DNA from: Ditylenchus dipsaci
Taxonomy: Eukaryota; Nematoda; Chromadorea; Rhabditida; Anguinidae
Assembly: GCA_004194705.1 (NCBI GenBank)
Contig: SADC01001319.1
Location: 434,001 to 498,000 of the forward strand
Direction of reading: 5' to 3'
DNA: 64,000 nucleotides
This document shows, one piece after another, positions 20,501 through 32,779 of the stretch (the first letter of the stretch is position 1; each line of letters begins with the position of its first letter). The position numbers and the translations under genes were made by a program. The notes under the pieces were generated by a model, which was not told where the DNA came from, made no database searches, and saw only the letters and a program-made list of their open reading frames with translations.

Positions 20501-23500
20501 TGTAAACAGGTGCAAAGACGATAAAGGCGTCGGTAAGTCTCTAGTGATTACGTAATTTTTTTAAATTCGCATGTGATTTTTTTAGCTCTCAATCCTACCT
20601 GGAACTGTTCCATCTTCTCTGCATCCAAATCAGACTCGCCTTCTGCAGTCAATATAGTGGAACATTTTTGTATCAAAATTTCCGGAGCACCTTTCATAAG
20701 CAACAGATATTGGGATTCCCCTTCGGCATCCTCACCAACTCTGGCAATCATTAAGTGAAATTTACGACGTGAATTAAAGGGCACTTCAAAAACAAGGTTG
20801 TATCGCCTCCGGAACTCGTGCACATCAACAAACTAAACAATTAATACAGCTTGAACCTTATAAAGACTCTATATATTAAGTCTGAAGCTTCAATATACAG
20901 GGTGTCCTAAATTCATCTCGGTTTTGTTTTGGCAATGACTTTTTAATTTTTTTTGATCATTAACAGAAATTTTGTGTTTATTAGAAAGACGACACGTTAG
21001 GCTTTTGTATGATACCTTACTCATTGTTTCCTTTAAACAATTTCATGTTTTGCTGGCCAGTTAAAAATTTGGTTAATTTTTCTACCTTTTCAGAATGACT
21101 AAATATTCAATCGAGCGAAAAGTACGATCGGTCATCATTATTATTATTTTCTTGTTTCTTCCTAACTTCCTCGGATATTCTCTTTGAAGGTCATCGGAAA
21201 GCCGTGCATTGCGAACCAGATCACTGTTCACACTTATTGCTCGATAGAATACTTAGTCTTTCGAATAAACAAAACACTTCTGGCAATAATCAAAAAATAA
21301 AAAAGTTATGGTCAAAAAAACCGGGAACCAATGTGTGACACCCTGTATTTTCATGCTACAAATACCACCTGGATAAAAAAATTAGAGTGGCTCGTTTTAA
21401 GTCACTTATCATCCCAATACAGCCCTTGGTCCTTTTGAAAATGGTTGAAAAGGTTACTTTAAAAGGTTACTTTCTCAAAACTCAATTTTTTATTGACTAA
21501 AATCTCAAAATATTGTGCTTCTTAAGCTCCTGAGCTGATTTAGGGTCGACATGAGGTGTTTGGAAATATTTAAAAAAGTTGATTGGTGTAGGGGGATGGG
21601 TCTTGACTGTTGCAACTTGTAAGTAAGCCTTTTTACCAAGCCTATTTTTTGATATGGAAGCTGCCATTCAAACTGACGCTAAGTATTTAAGGCATTTTCT
21701 CAGTTATTTTCGCCATATTATGAACAGTATTTTTTTATTTGAAAAACCGAAATATCTAGATTTCACATTAGTGTCTTTTTTAATCAACTTGCAACAAAAG
21801 TACAACAAAATGAAGCTTTTAAAATACCTGCTCTGCGTGCTTAATTAAGGCAACTTCCGATGGGGCACCCATAGCTTTTTTAGCTTGTACCAGAGCTGTT
21901 CTTGGGTTTTTAGGGGCAATTCCATTGTGATCAGTACCGTTGACTGGATAGACTTTATGTTGACTTCTGAACTCAAAATCTTATTGTAGCAGTCAATGTA
22001 GCTAGTCTTTTACTTTTTGTTGTTAGCGTCTTCGTGTGGAATGCTGATTCTAGTCTCAGTCGGTCTACTGTCTGCTATAGAGTCCTCGAAAACTGCTCTG
22101 TTACAAATTGTCATGGCCACTAGAGCAATAAGATAAAAAATAGATTAAATCTTTTTCAAAACTACCTAACAAATGAGAAATCGGCTGTTCAACAATAGAA
22201 ATAGATTTTCTCGCCTCTTCTCGGTATTCGCTTTTTAAATGGTCATCAATTTCTTAAAAAATGAGTTATAAAAGCAAAAAACTAAAAAAATTACCAGTTA
22301 CATGCTTATCGCTATACCAGACATCTGTCTAAATCAAAAAATTATTTTTATAGCATTATAGGAGACGACGTAGAAGGCTCACTGATATACTCCAGGAAGC
22401 GGCGAAAATTGAGCGCTGATTTTTTTCTTTTAGTCAAAAACCCAAATTATCAATTTTTTAGGCGATACCAAGTGATAACATCATTAGTTAGTCCTGCCAT
22501 TGTAGTTCCTAACGAGGTATCACTTGTTAAAGAATGTTTGAAAAATGTGGTATAAATAGGTTGACATATGAAGCAGGTCAGAAAATAAAATTTATTCTAT
22601 TATGACTTGTAAAATACTTTTATTTTTTTTTGTAAGTGTATCGCGATAAATAATAACTCATTAGAAAATACAATGGCATGGCAACCCAATGGTATTATCA
22701 CTTTAAGTTTTTTTAGCAATACTCAGCTTCAACCCCCCCCCTCCAATAGCTACTCCGTTTTAAATTTGAAAATTCTAAAATTTAAAAATTTGCCTCTTTG
22801 ACTAAAAGAAAAATTGCACAATTTTTGCTGCTTTCACTTTATGAAAAGAAAGAATATTTGTTAGAATCTCTAGCACTATGACTGCATGCAAAACCTTAAG
22901 GTTAAAATCACGACCATGGGGTAGCTCCGAATGACTTTCACTTTGACTTTCCGTTTAAAAGCTTTTCAAAATGAAAACTTAAAATAAGGGTTGACTTTCG
23001 GTGCGCAGCCATTGTGCAATTAGATTGGCTCCCGGTTGTGAATCTAACTTTTTCGAAGTGGGCAAATTTTCGTAGTCTTTAACTACACACTTTCAATTTT
23101 TTATAAAGTTTGCCTTACTTCTTGTTACTATTTTTGAGAGCTCTCCCGTCTCAGGGAGAGGCGCATGGAGAGTTTTAAGGTATGTTTGTGGGTTATAAAT
23201 ATTAAAAACGTACTGTTTAAAAAGTTTTGATTGAAAGTCGTGTTTAGACTCACCACTGTCATTTCATTCTTGGTTAGAGTGCCTGTTTTATCGGAAGCGA
23301 TAATGTTGGCTGCACCAAGCGCCTCTACTATGTCCAGTCTTTTCAAATAAACATTCCTGGCTGCTAGTCTTCTAGCTACTAATGTCAGAATCTAATAACC
23401 TAGCATTATCTATGGCTTGCTCATTTAAAGGGGGGGGGGGGTTAAAAGCCATTTAGGTTTGAAAAAGTGGCTTCCGCGGCGCAGTGCGAAAGTGCTCGCG

Positions 23501-25313
23501 TTTTTTGGCCAAAAATGGTGTTTTTTTCGTGTTGCAGTTTCAAACCCACGTAGGGGCACACTATTTTTTTGGCTTTTTTGGGCAGTTTAGAGGTAATTAG
23601 ACTTTTTTGACGCCAGAATCGGGACCAGCGACCCAAATTACCTCTAAACTGCCCAAAAAGTCAAAAAAAATAGTGTGCCCCTACGTGGGTTTGAACCTGC
23701 AACACCAAAAAAACACCATTTTTGGCCAAAAAACGCGAGCACTTTCGCACTGCGCCACGGAAGCCACTTTTCAAACCTAACCCCCCCCCCCCTTTAAATA
23801 AAAGCAACTCACGGAAGTGACTGTGGCAGGCATGCCTTCGGGGATCTAATAAAGATTTAATTTACTAAAAACGTTAATATTTTATGTATTTTGACCCACC
23901 ATGCCCACTGCACACACACTAAATGCAGTCACCACCAACAAAATAATGCCCTCCCATTGATGTACCAATCCTCCAATTACAAACACAGAAGAGCCGACAC
24001 TGATTGCCATAAAGGTCAAAAACTTAACCAGTTGTTTTATTTGCTTTTCAAGTTGACTCTTTTTGACTGGCTGGCCAGTGGTCATGCTTGCGATTTGACC
24101 AATCACCTTCAAACAAATACTCTTTTTCAAAAAAGTAGTCAATAAAGTTTTTGAAACCAACAGTGTTGACACCAGTCCTAATGACCACTCCAATGCCATC
24201 CCCATCCACACAATAGGAACCATTGAAGGCCACATTCCGTGACTCAAATATGGTTACTGTTTTTTCCACAACTTCTGACTGGAACTCAATTGGTTCTGAT
24301 TCTCCAGTTATGGAAGATGTCTCCAATTTTAGCTGATTGCAGTACTGAAAAATGAACAGTGAAAACTACACCATCGAGCGAGGATCTAGTGAAGCAACTA
24401 GGTGAATTTGTAGCAAAATTTCTAATTGGAGACCAACTGCTCATCACAACAACATTTTAATTTTTTTTCGAAAAAATTATTACCAAAACACGAGCATCCG
24501 CTGGCACTTTACTTCCATTTGCAATTTTAATGATATCACCAGGGACCAGTTCTTCAGCACTTGCGGACATTTCATTACCATCTCGAATCACACTGCAGCT
24601 CTGGGGAAGTAGATTTTTAAATCCACTTACTACCTTAAGTGTTATGTTTAGTCACATATTTTTTATGGTTAGTCACATGTAAGCTTCTTGTGAGCATTTT
24701 ATGTTTTCTCATACCTTTCTAGCCTCTCTTTCTTGCCAGTAAGAAAGGGTGCACATGACTATTATCATGCCGTAGAGAATAATAGATACCCACAAACCAG
24801 CCATATCACTAAAATATTAACAATTGAAAAGTTTTGTTTGTAAAAGTATCACCTAGGATCGATGATATATCCCCCAAAGACAGTGTTGAAGTAACAACCA
24901 TGAGAATCCAAAGCAGTTGACAAAACTGACTTATAAAAAGTCTTAGATCACTGATTTCTTTAGGACTAGGCAGTTTGTTATACCCGTATTGCTAAAGATA
25001 CCATATTTTGAGTCAGCCAATTTTTTAGTAACAAACCCTGAGCAATTCAGCTGCCTTTTCTTTGCTCAAACCAGCACTTTTCTGTGGCTTTAAGTCGTCA
25101 ATATTAGATTGACTGAAGTTTTGAACCAATTCTTGTAAGCTCCAAGTGTGCTCCACATAAACACTAAAATTTATGACAGTTTTATTAAAAAGATTGGAAT
25201 TTAAAGTACTTGTTTAAATCACTATTTTGGGGAGATCCATTTGCTGGTTTAACACTAGAAGTTTTTTTGCTGCTTTTAGAAGGTGTGACAAACAGCTTAT
25301 CGTCGTCTTTCAT
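17556..25313 (-). CDS. Na+/K+-ATPase alpha-like P-type ATPase, copy 2 (complete span)
   Basis: This is a tandem paralogue of the pump at the left edge, in the same orientation. Exons: 25313-25210 (starts [13 protein letters not shown]), 25163-25037, 24991-24853, 24808-24715, 24633-24484, 24344-24162, 24106-23900, 23845-23813, 23391-23254, 22328-22295, 22252-22166, 22119-22014, 21966-21828, 20832-20599, 20435-20275, 20239-20116, 20052-19869, 19815-19733, 19228-19116, 19061-18798, 18750-18707, 18669-18586, 18139-18110, 18058-18034, 17984-17916, 17871-17727, 17672-17556. [41 protein letters not shown] and IDLGTE are present. The C-terminus reads YNELRKY...VFTF after a frame correction, where vertebrate alpha has YDEVRK...YY. 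Frame breaks lie near 24871-24878, 20017-20021, 19973-19982, 19778-19784 and 17624-17635. The acceptor before 20239 reads AA instead of AG. The gene is either functional with sequence errors or decaying; I favour errors. Confidence 0.88.
19316..19416. repeat. short MITE, ACCGTATTTATTCTAATAGAAG family
   Basis: ACCGTATTTATTCTAATAGA and TCTTCTATTAGAAG...GCGGTA bound about 100 bp. It lies in the pump copy 2 intron 19732-19229. Confidence 0.75.
20898..21345. mobile_element. mariner-type MITE (CAGGGTGTC ends)
   Basis: The ends are CAGGGTGTCCTAAATTC and GTGTGACACCCTG, with TA at 20896-20897 and 21346-21347. A plus-strand ATG at 21094 starts [13 protein letters not shown], which looks like the first residues of a transposase before the frame dies. 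It lies in the pump copy 2 intron 21827-20833. Confidence 0.7.
23429..23793. repeat. near-perfect palindrome of two head-to-head tRNA-derived SINE-like units
   Basis: Two arms of about 160 bp share GTGGCTTCCGYGGCGCAGTG (A-box-like), GGCCAAAAATGGTGTTTTTT and a B-box-like GTTCAAACCC. They are separated by about 35 bp, bounded by G12/C13 runs and flanked by TTAA (23425-23428 and 23794-23797). The whole lies in the pump copy 2 intron 23812-23392. Confidence 0.8.
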
Positions 25314-28049
25314 GTTCCTGCTATCAGTTTAAAACCTTCAGTTTATGTCAGTTAGTCAAGACCATTGACCTGAATTAAGAAATATAGGAACCTTCCCTTA
25401 AACCAACCCTACTACCGACAAACCCCTACCCCAAATTTTTGAAAAGTGATTTGAAAAGACGTTCTTAGCTAATTTTTCCTGCTCAACGCCACAAAAGAAA
25501 CTCGGATAGTTTTTTCAGGCTATTTCAGGGTCATTTTTCCAATGATTTCTCATATTCTTTAGGATTAGGCAAGAGAAGGCCAGCGTGAATCTCAAACATG
25601 TTTCTTATACATGAAAAAAGTAATAAAACATTTTTGAGTCCTAACACACGCTGGCTACCCCTGCCCAATCCTAAAACATACAACATGAAGACTAAGTCAA
25701 ATATTGGTGAAACGGCACTAGAATCCACAAATGCATGTGCATACCACAGTTTCTGTATGCAATAGCCTCTAGATAGTAAGAAATGTTCAAAATTTATCGC
25801 TTTTTTATGTTTGACTAAAATCCAGTCAGAAATACTATGGAAAGACCATCTCGCTTTGAGGAGTTGAAGCTAATTTTTTGACTAAAGTTCGATTTTTGTA
25901 TCAACAACTGTTTAAAAATGTTTCTCCTGTTTTGTTTAGCAGAAAAAAGTAGTTTAGAACGTCCTTTTGGGTCACTTTTCAAAAAACTTTTAGGCTAGAG
26001 GGTTTGTGAACGAGATAAGTACTAAAATAAACATTTTTAAATTTACAACCAAAGACAATAACTAATTTCAACAAATACAGAAAATCTTATAAAAAGGGTC
26101 AGTATCTCAAAAATTAATTGGCTAACCAGATTCTTTGAACTTGTTTAATTCTTTTAAGAATAGCTACATTTTTAGAAACCAATTTTCGAAACTTTAAAGA
26201 TTTATACTTTTTGTAATTTTCTCACCTTTTTCAGGTTAGTACCGTAAAAGTCTCAGATTTTTAATAAGGTATTGCTTGCAATAAATTAACGACAAAATAT
26301 TTAAAACAAACAAGAACTAAAAACCAATTTTGCAAAAATTAGAAATCACTTAAACTTTTTATACGATTTTGTTCTACAAAATCATAAAATTTCTAAAAAA
26401 AGTCAAGTCAAACGTTTTTCGAAACAAAAATGATTTTATTTTATTCATATTTCATTATACACTATTTTTTGGCCTATTGATTATATTTAATAAAGTCATA
26501 TTCATCATATTTAATAAAGCTGATAATTTGGCTTTGGTCGGTATATTTGACATAAAAAGTCAGGCGGTATTTTGGCACGGTATTTTTGCCGAAAATCGGC
26601 TCGGTCAGTACGGCATTCGGTGCGGTATACCATATCGTCCTCACCTTTAGCGCTTAATATTTACCTAACCTTCTTAATAGTTAAAATTCGGTTACGCCTA
26701 AATTTCAAGCACTCTGACTCTAAACACTTGCGAGGTAATTTTGGATGTTTTTAAGCATTTTCATCATTTTTACTAGTCAAAAGGTTGATTGAGTTTTTGG
26801 CGCTGCAAACAACATCTTAACACTAGGTTGTAGAACAGTTCAAAAGCTAAAAGCCTTGTTTTACAAAATAATAAAAAATAGTAGTTTAAAAACCTGGACT
26901 TTCGAAAAAAAAACTAAAGTCCACGGTTTTCTTTATATTTTCGAGTTTAAGTCCAAAATGTTGTAACATTGCCTGAAGCTCAATCAAACTTTATATAGTA
27001 AAAGCATGATTTACTATTACAAAGTTTGCGAGATTTGTATGCAATTAATTTGTTTTTAGTCAAATTTGTTTGACTTTTTTAAAAAACTTTTATACGCTTC
27101 TTATAGCTTCAGAAAATAATAGTACTAGTTGACTGTGTCAACATTAATGACTTAGACGGTAGGCAATGCCATCATGCGAACTTCATGATTTTTCATGAAT
27201 TTAATTTAAAAAACATTTAAAAAATATAGCTTCCGACTATTCGATAACAAAAGCCGATACATGTAAGCAAAAAACATGTTTGCCACAATACATAAAAACT
27301 TAAAATGTGTTCGTAATTAGGCAAGAGATTATAGGTTGTTTTTTCCTGGCTTAAAAACTATCTGTTAACAATATTTTAAGAAACAAAGACTGCAAGAAAA
27401 AAATAATAAAAAAGACAATAGAAAATCAGCTGGACTTTTTTTTTTTGCTAAAACAATAAATTGAGAACAAAAGCCTAGAATCAAAACAAAAATATTAGAT
27501 GACGATAAAAAAAATGGAGCTTGCTAAGATGGCTTGGCTAGCCAAGGAAATGTGTGAAAAGAAGAAGAAGATAATAATAAGCGAAGCCAAGCTGCGCCAA
27601 ACCTATCCAAAAAGATGTCAACTTAAGCTTTTAGAATCAAGCAACTCAGACACAAAGATAAGTTTTTTGTGTGACTCTTGGTTTATTGTTACCAGGTAAC
27701 GGTCTAAGTTTTCACAGGGAAGCAATTAATGTAATTTTTCTTAGGAACGGAGGAGAAGCCGTGTGTTTCGCATGAAGTGCATATTAGGTGTTAACAGCTA
27801 AAAGCTTGGGAACAATATGCAATATACACAAAAACATGATAAATTATTTACAAAGTGTTACACTTTCTCAATACAACCAACAAGGCTGAAAATTTTGTTC
27901 TGAAATATTTGTTTACAGTCAACCCTCGATATAAAGATCCTTTTAAAAAGGAGGCCGCTACCGTTTTTAAAGCTTCTGGACTTTAAGGAACTCGCGAATT
28001 TGTTTGTTGTGGTTTCTTAACATGTGGATACTTAACTCTCACCATCTTA

Positions 28050-28402
28050 CCCTATTTTCTCTATTAAACCTCCATAGAGGATTATTTTTCGACCCTCGAA
28101 AAATACTAAATTGTTAATGAAAAATGGCTTTAACTCTGAAATCCTAGTCAAAAGATAGGGGGATGGGGGTTATTAGAGAGTGGGGGATTTAAGGACCATA
28201 GCCGTCGCCGACAACGAGAATTTCAAATGTTTGAATCCGCGCGGGACAGTTCTCTTTCGTCTTTGATTTTACTCTTTGAGTCATTCGAAGCAAGTCAAAA
28301 GAGTACAGTGCGAGACAAAAGAGAACTGTCCGCGCGAATTCAAACATTTGAAATTCTCGTTGTCGGCGACGGCTATGGTCCTTTAAAGGAGAAAATACGG
28401 TA
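28050..28402. repeat. ACCGTATTTTC-family MITE split by a later TTAA insertion
   Basis: The outer ends are CCTATTTTCTCTATTAAACC and GAGAAAATACGGT. The inner block matches the copy at 7884-8034 (ACTCTGAAATCCTAGTCAAA). The 190-bp TTAA element 28193-28382 interrupts it. Confidence 0.7.
28193..28382. repeat. TTAA-flanked palindromic MITE (GGACCATAGCCG ends)
   Basis: TTAA lies at 28189-28192 and 28383-28386. The arms pair over most of their length (CAACGAGAATTTCAAATGTT, GCGCGGGACAGTTCTCTTT). Close copy at 34219-34410; eroded relatives at about 37370-37470, 50940-51010 and 61730-61770. Confidence 0.85.
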
Positions 28403-28979
28403 AATAATTTTGACTAACAAATGCAATAATCTTGTGGACGACTTCAAATATTTACGATTTTTGAAGGTTTCAACAATAATTAGCTTGGGCTTCCTTTTTA
28501 GAGAAAAAAATTCAAGGCTTCAAAAAACCGACAGTCGAAATCGTAGCCTTTTCGATATTTTCGACCAGACTGTGAAAACATATCTGGACAAAGAACTGCG
28601 AAAATTGGCGAAAACAAGCGTCGGACCTACGGTGGGGCGAAATTTTGGGGTGTCAGCGAATTGATTTTTTAACCAGATGCATTTATTTTCTTAATATAAC
28701 TATGAGATTTGTCATTGCTTTGAAATCTCCATGTTAAATTTCATTTTTTAATCTAAAAAAAAGTTAGACGAATCAAAGTAGATGTAATTTTGTTAGATTT
28801 GCAAACAATTTCACATGGCATCAGAAAAAATTATCAGCTTAGCAACTATTTATAGTCGCTATGTAGAGAATTACTTAAAAGTTTTACTTAAAAAGTTAAG
28901 AATATAAAATTTCTTCAAATTTTAAAGTCTTTCCTTTTTACCGACAAAACTTGTTTGAGTTTAACTGTTTTTGGCTTTA

Positions 28980-29774
28980 CAGTCAAACGTACCCCTTGAG
29001 ACCTTTTGGTTGGATTCATTTCAAATTAGAATAAGTTCACCCCCGCTATAACGTACCCTTGATATAACGTACATTTCTGAAATTGGTGTGTTATATTTAC
29101 CGATCCAATACAGTTTTTGCTCTTTTTCTGCTTCTGCAACATTTTCTGTAGTCATCAAGTTTTTCATTTTTACAAAGGAACATCAACAGTGGGTAACGCT
29201 GCTATAGGTATGAGTAATAGACCATTCGATAGCCCAATCTCGCTGAATCACGCGCTTAATGCCTTTTCGTCTAATCTAGAGAAGAATTCTTCTTACAGTC
29301 AAACCTGGATACAACACCACCCAAGGGAGCGACCATAGGGTGGTGTTGTATCGAGGTTTATTTGACTACATTTCAGTCAAAGCTGACCAAATCGGTCCGT
29401 TTTTGAGTCGTGTTATATCGGGGCGGTGTTGTATCCAGTTTCTACTGTAGCACAAGAAATTAAATATCATTATTGTGCATTATTTGGGAAAATATAGAGC
29501 AATTAAGTGTGCTTTTGGAAGTTTAGTTTTGGTTTAACCGGCCCCCGTTAAAACTTAGCCTATATCTAACGATGGTTATATTCCTGCAATCAAGTTCGGT
29601 ATGTCCCCAGCACTCAAATTTGGTATACCCCCAGCACTCAATCAAACAACAGGAGGGACCAAGGAAAGCAAACCCTTGATATAACGTACACCTGTCATCT
29701 ATTTGGTTTCTGCCTCGATATAACGTACGCCTTCACCCGGCCGCCAGGGGGTACGTTATATCGAGGTTTGACTG
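28980..29774. mobile_element. pogo-like element with a second pogo-like MITE nested inside
   Basis: The ends are CAGTCAAACGTACCCC and TACGTTATATCGAGGTTTGA. TA flanks both sides. A smaller TA-flanked element (29296-29447, ends CAGTCAAACCTGGATACAAC) sits within. No transposase frame is visible. Confidence 0.7.
29296..29447. repeat. nested pogo-like MITE
   Basis: CAGTCAAACCTGGATACAAC at the left and GTTGTATCCAGTTTCTACTG at the right, with TA on both sides. Inside is a smaller hairpin (TAGGGTGGTGTTGTATCGAG). Confidence 0.75.
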
Positions 29775-31044
29775 TATTTTGTTTCCGCACAAAGTCCTTA
29801 TTGCCAAAACAGTTACATCTTCAATTTTTCTGTGGTAGAAAAAACAAAATCTATAGATTTAACTGATTATTTAGGTAACAGTGAAACCCAGGACATTTTT
29901 TCAAAACAAGTGAACATGTAGCTGCCACAGAAAAATTAAAGATAAGACTGTTTTGGCGATAGGGTTTTTGGGCGGAAACAGGATAAAGCCAAAAACAGCT
30001 AAATAAAAAGATTTTGGCGGTGAAAGAGGAGAGGCATTTTAAATACTGAAAACTAATAAGTTTTTAAGACTACTGTTTTATGATTCTTATTCCGTATTTA
30101 ATGACTTCGAGATTAACCAAAAGTTTCTTTATTTTCTATCTCGATTCTCGTGAGCATATTTCTTGAAGTGAATGTTGGCGTTGTTTTTCCACAGATTAGT
30201 TCATTGAGAGCACAGCGATCCGGGAAGAAACTTTGATTTCGTGACAGCGGTTTTCATGGAGTACTGGCACTGACTGACAATGGAAAAAATGAATGTGACT
30301 AATGTTTTACAGAGTTTTTTTTTCTCAATAGTGGTGTAAGTCTAATGATAATAATTTCATTTAGTGTTCCATTACAGATTATATACACATTCTCGACAAA
30401 TTGAAATGTGACTGAGATATGGCCTGCCAAAAGTTTGCGATAAAATTCTACAGTCACTGAAAATTTTACAAGCAGATTCGGTTTGAGCGTGAAAAACTTC
30501 GTTGAAATTTTACTGGCATCTCAAACAGCCATTTCCGTGTTAAACCCATACATACCAAATAAATATAACACTGCCGAATACTCAGTAAAAAGTGCGCAAG
30601 ATATTCCATTCTTCTAATAAAGAGCCTTATAAGTTATAACTGATACCTTAACACTGCCTTCCTTGATTTTAGGTGCCATTCGTTTTCCAATTGTGTGCTT
30701 AATGGACCATAGCTTTTAATGACAATGGCGATCTTTAATTTAATGAACACCTTTTTTACCCCAAAAATGTTTAAAAAATTATTTTTTGTTTGCATTCAAA
30801 CTTTTTACAAAATTTGCAGTTATTTACTAGTCGAGCCCAAGGTTGCTTGGGAATTCCAAATTGGACCAATAAGTGAACTTTCACTGACAAGGAGACCACC
30901 CAAGCTGTCTTTTCGATGTGATTTCAAGACCTATATAAAAAATGTTCTCGATGGTCAGTTTAGTGTGTGAAATTTTAATGTTGTCGACGGACAGCGAGAA
31001 AAATGATGAGGACAGGCAGCTAGAATGTGCTAGAATGTGCGACC

Positions 31045-31271
31045 CTAGTAGCGAATACATCACCCCCCCAACGATTTTCACCTTTTTACTTAAGTAAAAA
31101 GTACCCAAATTTATGTCCAGACCCAGAAAAAGTGCGTAACACAGTTACTAATCACAACTTCCGTACGCTGGCCTACCCTAAGCCTAAGGGCTAAGCTAAA
31201 ATTGTTGTTTGAAAGAGTAGTTACAGCAATTTTTAAAAGGTCGGATTCTTGGGAGGGGTATTCGCTAGTAG
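31045..31271. repeat. MITE, CTAGTAGCGAATACATC family, second copy
   Basis: Same ends and inner block (AAAAAGTGCG, TTCCGTACGCTGGC) as the copy at 13.3 kb. Confidence 0.75.
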
Positions 31272-31319
31272 CGCCGAATGTCCTTACTCCCCCTATGGTT
31301 AAAAAAATCAAGCCAATGT

Positions 31320-31581
31320 ACCGTATATTCTCGATTAGAAGGCCCCTCTCTAATAGAAGGCCCCTCTCTAATAGAAGGCCCCTTGAGGACCTATATATCA
31401 GCATAGAAAAAGAAATTCGCAAATCTGTTTTTCGCGTTTTCTTAGTTAGCACGAACTCACCTGATTCCACTTTTAAAATTTTAGTTGAGCACCCAAAATC
31501 TCAAAATCGAAATATTTTTTTTCCGACTTTTTTAGGGTTGAAAAATAGAAGGCCCGGCCTTCTAATAGAGAATATACGGTA
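31320..31581. repeat. ACCGTATATTCTCGATTAGAAG-family MITE
   Basis: The ends are ACCGTATATTCTCGATTAGA and CTAATAGAGAATATACGGT. Inside is the family's TATATCTCAG-like block and three tandem copies of CCCCTCTCTAATAGAAGG. Confidence 0.8.
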
Positions 31582-32779
31582 TACAGCAAATTTTAAGTGA
31601 CACTGCGTAAATTTTGTTCTGTTGAGCGACATCGACCATCGACCACATTGTAGGCAAAAATCAGTGCTATCAGTCCAAAAGTGGCTGCCAAAAATTTCTG
31701 GGAATTTCAATTATTCTATAGTGTGAAAAATGACTCAAATTAAAGAGGAAATATTTTCTGGCTGCCTGTTATCGTAGTTTTTCTTGCTGTCCGCCGACAT
31801 TATTAAAATTTCACACACTTAACCGACCTTTTTTTCAAAATCTGTTTTCACATCAACTCGACTCACTCCGGTGGTTTGAAAATGTTAGAAAATTTTATTC
31901 ACAGTTAATGTGTTTCGGTTTAAAGATAAAAACTCAAAAATATTTCCTGAGATGAAAAAAGCAACGAAAACATGTTTGAGTCCAAGTTCCACCAATCCTT
32001 CGTCTGAGCCTAGACTAAAAAAACTACAGGGGAGAAATGACAAAAAAATTAGACCAATCTATTTTTGGTATCTTCAATTAATTAAAATGAAGGTGAAATT
32101 TAACAGAAAAGCCTCTCAAAAGCAGGGCTGCCGTTTGGGTTGATTAATCAAAAAAGTAGATTTTAGACACACGAATCTTCAATCATCTGATTTTTGTCCC
32201 GAAATCTGATGTTTTCAAAGATTTGGTTGATTTTAGACACCAGAAATTCTTAAAAATCTGGGTTTTATTCCTAAACTCTGATTTTTTAAGTATTTGTCTG
32301 ATTTTTGAAAACTTGAGTTGGAAGCCTTGCTCAAAAGTAATGCTAGTCTTAAATAGCTTTAGGTTAAAGAAATTTGATTTTGAAAGTGCTAAAAATTTTG
32401 CTTTTATTAATTCAGCAAAAAAAAATTTTTTATAGTTTGATTTTGGGTAATTTTTCAAAAGGAAAGGGGTGAGATTTTGGCGGCAAAAAGGATAATTCCC
32501 GACTTTGTATAAGATTTGAATTCATGAAACTGTTTTTAATAATTTTTATTTTACAAAAAGCTTAAGCTTTGTTAAAATACAAAAATAAATTTATACATGA
32601 GGATCAATCGGTTAATTAAGGAGTGCTTATACACAGCCTTAAAAGCAAATATAAGCAAAAATAGTTTCATCAACAAATATTCAAATCAGTCAACAAAAAG
32701 TCAAAAATTAAAATAAGGAAAACATGCTACTGATCAATGCTAAATTATGAATAATCATGGGTTCAAGTGGAATACTGGC

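Larger units (their letters stand above)
25314..32779. other. gene-poor repeat region between pump copy 2 and histone H1
   Basis: Nothing here reads as a recognisable protein. Contents are MITEs at 25562-25677, 28050-28402, 28980-29774, 31045-31271 and 31320-31581. A plus-strand frame at 27499-27699 (lysine-rich start) is open but has no homology I can name. Confidence 0.55.

Noticed and set aside
27499..27699. Lysine-rich plus-strand frame as a gene
   Set aside because: It is short, with no homology, no convincing splice partners and no polyadenylation context.
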